From: an uncultured Collinsella sp.
GTDB lineage: Bacteria > Actinomycetota > Coriobacteriia > Coriobacteriales > Coriobacteriaceae
Direction of reading: 5' to 3'
Length of the DNA: 32,354 bases
Assembly (NCBI GenBank): GCA_905208975.1
Contig: CAJLRE010000015.1
Span: forward strand, 1 to 32,354
The translations under genes were made by a program, and so were the position numbers. Below, one piece after another: positions 29,903 to 32,354 of the stretch. Within the stretch, counting starts at the first letter, position 1, and each line of letters begins with the position of its first letter. The notes beneath the pieces were generated by a model. That model did not search any database and was not told the origin of the DNA. It worked only from the letters and a program-made list of their open reading frames with translations.

Positions 29903-31540
29903 ATGCAACATATCGATCGGATTATCCGCTCCAAGAACGTTTTTACCGCGCAAGACGGTATCGATACCGCCCGCGAGCTGGCGATTGCCATTGCGGGCGA
30001 TCGCATCGTCGCAGTCGGTGCGCCCGATGACGTGATTGACGCCGCACCTGCCGCCACGCCGGTGGTCGATTACGGCGAGCAGTTTGTCTGCCCCGGTTTC
30101 CACGATGCGCACCTGCATTTCTTTCATACCTCGGTTGGCTCCTCACCGTATATGCTCATGGATATGGGCACGTCCGAGGCGGCGCTGGTGCAGGACGCGC
30201 TCAAGTTTTCCCAGGACCTGCCCGACGACGCCTGGGTCGTGACGCAGGGCTGGCGCGATTACCGCTGGGATCCGCCCGAGCACCCTACCAAGGCCTCCCT
30301 CGATGCGGCATTTCCTGATCGTCCCTGCGTTATGTACTCGGGCGACGGGCACACGCTGTGGCTCAACAGCCGCGCGCTCGAGGCACTCGGCGTGACGCGC
30401 GACAGCGAGCCGCCGGCGGGTGGCAGCTACGACAAGGATGCAAATGGCGAGCTCACGGGTATCGCTCACGAGGCTGCGGCCATGCAGCTGCTGCCGCGCT
30501 GTCTTGAGTGGCTGGGCGAGGACCGCATCGCGAGCGCATACGCCGACCAAATGAAACGCATGGCCGAGCAGGGCATTACCTCGATTTGCGACATGTCGCT
30601 CATGCCCATGCCTGGCTGTGACTTTATCCGCGACGACGTCTACGACAAGCTTCAGGCGATTGGCAAGCTGGGCATTCGCGCCCACCTGTTCCCCACGCTG
30701 TTGGATGACCAATCGCGCTTGGAAGAACTTCAGACCCGCTACGCAAACAATGCGTTGCTCTCGGCGCCGGGCTTTAAGCAGTTCTTCGATGGCGTGTCGA
30801 GCGAGCACACCGCATACCTCACCGATCCCTATACCAACCCGCGCTTCCCGGGCGACCAGGGCCGTCTGACGGTTCCCGTCGAGCGCATGCGCAAGCTGGT
30901 CCTGGCGGCAGCCGAGCGCGGCCACACCGTGCGCATCCACGTTATCGGCGACGGCGCCATCCATGCCGCGCTCGATATCTTTGAGGAGGCGGCAGAGCTC
31001 TACGGTTTGCCCCCGCACGGCCATAATACGCTTGAGCATTTGGAGAATCTGCTGCCCGAGGACATCGATCGTCTGCGCAAACTCAACGTCATTGCCTCGA
31101 GCCAGCCTTGCCACATCACGCTCGACCCGGGTGGCCCGGAGCGCGACCTGGGCCTGGAACGCAGCCGCATCATGTGGCCGTTCGCAACTTATCAGCAGCG
31201 CGGTATCCGTCAAGCTTTCGGTACCGACAGCCCCATCACGGCCGTTACCAGCATGAACGTGCTCTACACGGCTATCACGCGCCAAGATCCCCGCAGCCAC
31301 TGGCCCGAGGGCGGCTGGCTGCCGAGCGAGCGTATCGACGCGGCAACGGCCCTGCGCAACTACACGCTTGGCAGCGCGTACGCAGCGGGCGACGAGCAAA
31401 ACCTCGGCAGCCTGGAGCCCGGCAAATACGCCGATCTGGTAGTCCTGGACCAAAACCCGCTCACCGTTGACCCCCAAGAGCTCCAGGTCACCAAAGTTCA
31501 GGCCACCTACCTGGCGGGCAACATGATTTACGAGCGCTAA
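29903..31540 (+). CDS. YtcJ-type amidohydrolase (metal-dependent hydrolase family 3)
   Basis: 545 residues. The enzyme opens with a small beta domain (IIRSKNVFTAQDG) and the metal-binding HxH in PGFHDAHLHF; further landmarks are GDGHTLWLNSRALEALGV, VRIHVIGDGAIHAALDIFEE and FGTDSPITAV, where the final Asp is the usual catalytic ligand. The end DLVVLDQNPLTVDPQELQVT is typical of amidohydrolases. The substrate is unknown, as for most YtcJ proteins. Three ATGs (29891, 29897, 29903) are in frame; 29903 has GGGG 6 bases upstream, so I favour it, but any would do. A very long upstream open frame is a shadow of the M20 gene and is not part of this protein. Confidence 0.9.
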   Translation: MQHIDRIIRSKNVFTAQDGIDTARELAIAIAGDRIVAVGAPDDVIDAAPAATPVVDYGEQFVCPGFHDAHLHFFHTSVGSSPYMLMDMGTSEAALVQDALKFSQDLPDDAWVVTQGWRDYRWDPPEHPTKASLDAAFPDRPCVMYSGDGHTLWLNSRALEALGVTRDSEPPAGGSYDKDANGELTGIAHEAAAMQLLPRCLEWLGEDRIASAYADQMKRMAEQGITSICDMSLMPMPGCDFIRDDVYDKLQAIGKLGIRAHLFPTLLDDQSRLEELQTRYANNALLSAPGFKQFFDGVSSEHTAYLTDPYTNPRFPGDQGRLTVPVERMRKLVLAAAERGHTVRIHVIGDGAIHAALDIFEEAAELYGLPPHGHNTLEHLENLLPEDIDRLRKLNVIASSQPCHITLDPGGPERDLGLERSRIMWPFATYQQRGIRQAFGTDSPITAVTSMNVLYTAITRQDPRSHWPEGGWLPSERIDAATALRNYTLGSAYAAGDEQNLGSLEPGKYADLVVLDQNPLTVDPQELQVTKVQATYLAGNMIYER

Positions 31541-31559
31541 GTATTCATGCCGTACCGTT

Positions 31560-31610
31560 AAACGCGGCTCGGGCAGCCTATTTTGGGATGGCGCTCGAGC
31601 CGCGTTTGTT
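31560..31610 (+). terminator. Terminator of the YtcJ-type gene
   Basis: AAACGCGGCTCG (31560-31571) pairs perfectly with CGAGCCGCGTTT (31596-31607), followed by GTTTG. The loop is 24 bases long. Confidence 0.8.
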
Positions 31611-31797
31611 TGCCGGTGGGGATTTGTTAGGAGCGTCCCCGCTCTGTTGGATTTGGGCGCGGGGTTGAGGTGCTGCTGCCCCGCGCGCTCAATTCGGACA
31701 TCAGCAATGCTGTCTCTTGGTGTTTTGCATACTTCCCATTACAGATTGCATAAAAAGGCTGGGATGTTCTTCTTGATCCTGATGTACCCCCGCCCGT

Positions 31798-32037
31798 GCC
31801 GTGCAAAAAACGGAGTATTCAGCACCGCGAGCTCTGCCGGTGCCGCTGCGGCTGAGTAACGTTGTGGAGATTGACGTCATTTTGGGGTCCGGCGCGGCGC
31901 GAAGCATGCCTTTTTGTCCTAGCGGGGTTTGCCTGCCGACTCGAATCGCCGGTCGAAGGCGTCCTTGGGACCAATATGGTGTGTCCGGCGTGTATGCAGC
32001 CGTCCTAGCTTGCTGAATACTCCCAAAAATGCACGGC
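31798..32037. repeat. Inverted-pair element D (GCCGTGC...GGAGTATTCAGCA arms)
   Basis: Left arm: GCCGTGC (31798-31804), an A-rich spacer, GGAGTATTCAGCA (31812-31824). Right arm on the minus strand: GCCGTGC (32031-32037), a T-rich spacer, GGAGTATTCAGCA (32011-32023). Both blocks match perfectly. The 13-base block is related to the arms of elements A and B. Confidence 0.8.
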
Positions 32038-32113
32038 GCTCCCCAGGGGACCCGTGCGCGCAGCGAAAACCATGCCCACGTTCCTATCCGCATCGCCATT
32101 TTGCTGCACTGAC

Positions 32114-32324
32114 TTTTCTGAATACCGGGCCCGATAACGTTGACTCAGCTCCCGTGTGGCGCCGGAGGGGCGGGATATAAGGTTTATCGCGAGTTCCGCA
32201 CGAGCCGAAGGCCACTTAATGTGGCCTTCGTGCGAGCAGGACTGCCTGAGCAGGAAACCTTATATCCCGCCCCTCCGGCGCCACACGGGAGCCGCGCACA
32301 AGTTATCCCCCGGCATTCAGAAAA
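32114..32324. repeat. Long palindromic element E
   Basis: A perfect 38-bp inverted repeat (32148-32185 with 32255-32292) is extended outward by imperfect arms to TTTTCTGAAT (32114) and ATTCAGAAAA (32324), and closed inward by a 10-bp hairpin CGAAGGCCAC-TTAAT-GTGGCCTTCG (32206-32230). Total 211 bases; no coding sense. Confidence 0.9.
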
Positions 32325-32354
32325 TCTAAGTGCCAAAAAATAAGATTTTTTGAC

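Larger units (their letters stand above)
31541..32354. other. 814-base non-coding region rich in inverted repeats
   Basis: After the terminator at 31560-31610 there is no ORF with a ribosome site and ordinary codon use. The region holds three copies of the GGAGTATTCAGC-like motif (31722-31737 minus, 31808-31824 plus, 32011-32027 minus) and the large palindrome at 32114-32324, then an AT-rich hairpin (32321-32349). The window ends inside it. Confidence 0.6.

Noticed and set aside
31701..32099. A 132-residue minus-strand ORF in the last intergenic region
   Set aside because: No ribosome site and it crosses several repeat motifs; composition looks non-coding.
32301..32310. AGTTATCCCC as a DnaA box or origin signal
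   Set aside because: It differs from TTATCCACA, stands alone, and is part of the palindrome arm.
32140..32343. A 67-residue ORF across the large palindrome
   Set aside because: Its two halves are mirror translations of the inverted repeat; no ribosome site.

Overview
The window looks like a chromosomal segment of a high-GC gut actinobacterium of the class Coriobacteriia, most likely Collinsella or a close relative. This is inferred from overall gene content and style: a giant COG1924/COG3580/COG3581-type activase fusion, a DUF6020-like membrane protein, an AmaP-DUF2273-Asp23 cluster, zinc-ribbon DUF4013/DUF4234 proteins, a LAxTG-type cell-wall anchor, and GTG/TTG starts with strong AAGGAG ribosome sites. 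No rRNA, tRNA, CRISPR array, transposase or integrase gene was seen.

Layout. Positions 1-1923 hold the 3' part of an MFS efflux gene and a Cof-type HAD phosphatase whose ribosome site lies in a long inverted repeat. Positions 1924-2770 are intergenic and repeat-rich, and contain a 41-residue hydrophobic peptide gene with a sequestered ribosome site and a convergent antisense promoter (a candidate type I toxin-antitoxin locus). Positions 2770-8273 are a TetR-type regulator and a 1593-residue 2-hydroxyacyl-CoA dehydratase/activase-like protein in one operon. Positions 8274-10473 hold a nested inverted repeat, a small membrane-anchored hypothetical protein and a DUF389 protein with an EF-hand-like loop. 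Positions 10781-14290 encode a large coiled-coil surface protein with a CAP domain, a LAQTG anchor and a nine-G tract that could switch it on and off. Positions 14490-16193 (minus) encode an OPT transporter. Positions 16386-19230 are housekeeping genes: coaX, a dCMP deaminase, an Nfu-type Fe-S carrier and lgt. Positions 19365-25414 hold a polytopic membrane protein (possible GT-C enzyme), a YebC regulator, the amaP-DUF2273-asp23 envelope-stress cluster and a YitT protein. Positions 25565-28164 are three small membrane proteins, two with N-terminal zinc ribbons. Positions 28271-31540 are divergent M20 and YtcJ-type amidohydrolases. The last 0.8 kb is non-coding and dominated by inverted repeats.

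The most striking features outside the ordinary genes are: (1) the candidate type I toxin/antisense pair at 2285-2617; (2) the G9 tract at 10954-10962, where a change of one G either way gives a stop within a few codons; (3) a family of intergenic inverted-pair elements sharing a core near GGAGTATTCAGC, at 2007-2205, 8391-8521, 31722-31824/32011-32027 and, more distantly, 32114-32324; (4) seven terminator-like hairpins with a common GGGACAGGTT or GGGACTG core; and (5) the hairpin around the HAD start, built so that only transcripts from the internal promoter should be translated well.

All family names come from recognising sequence motifs by eye; no database search was run.
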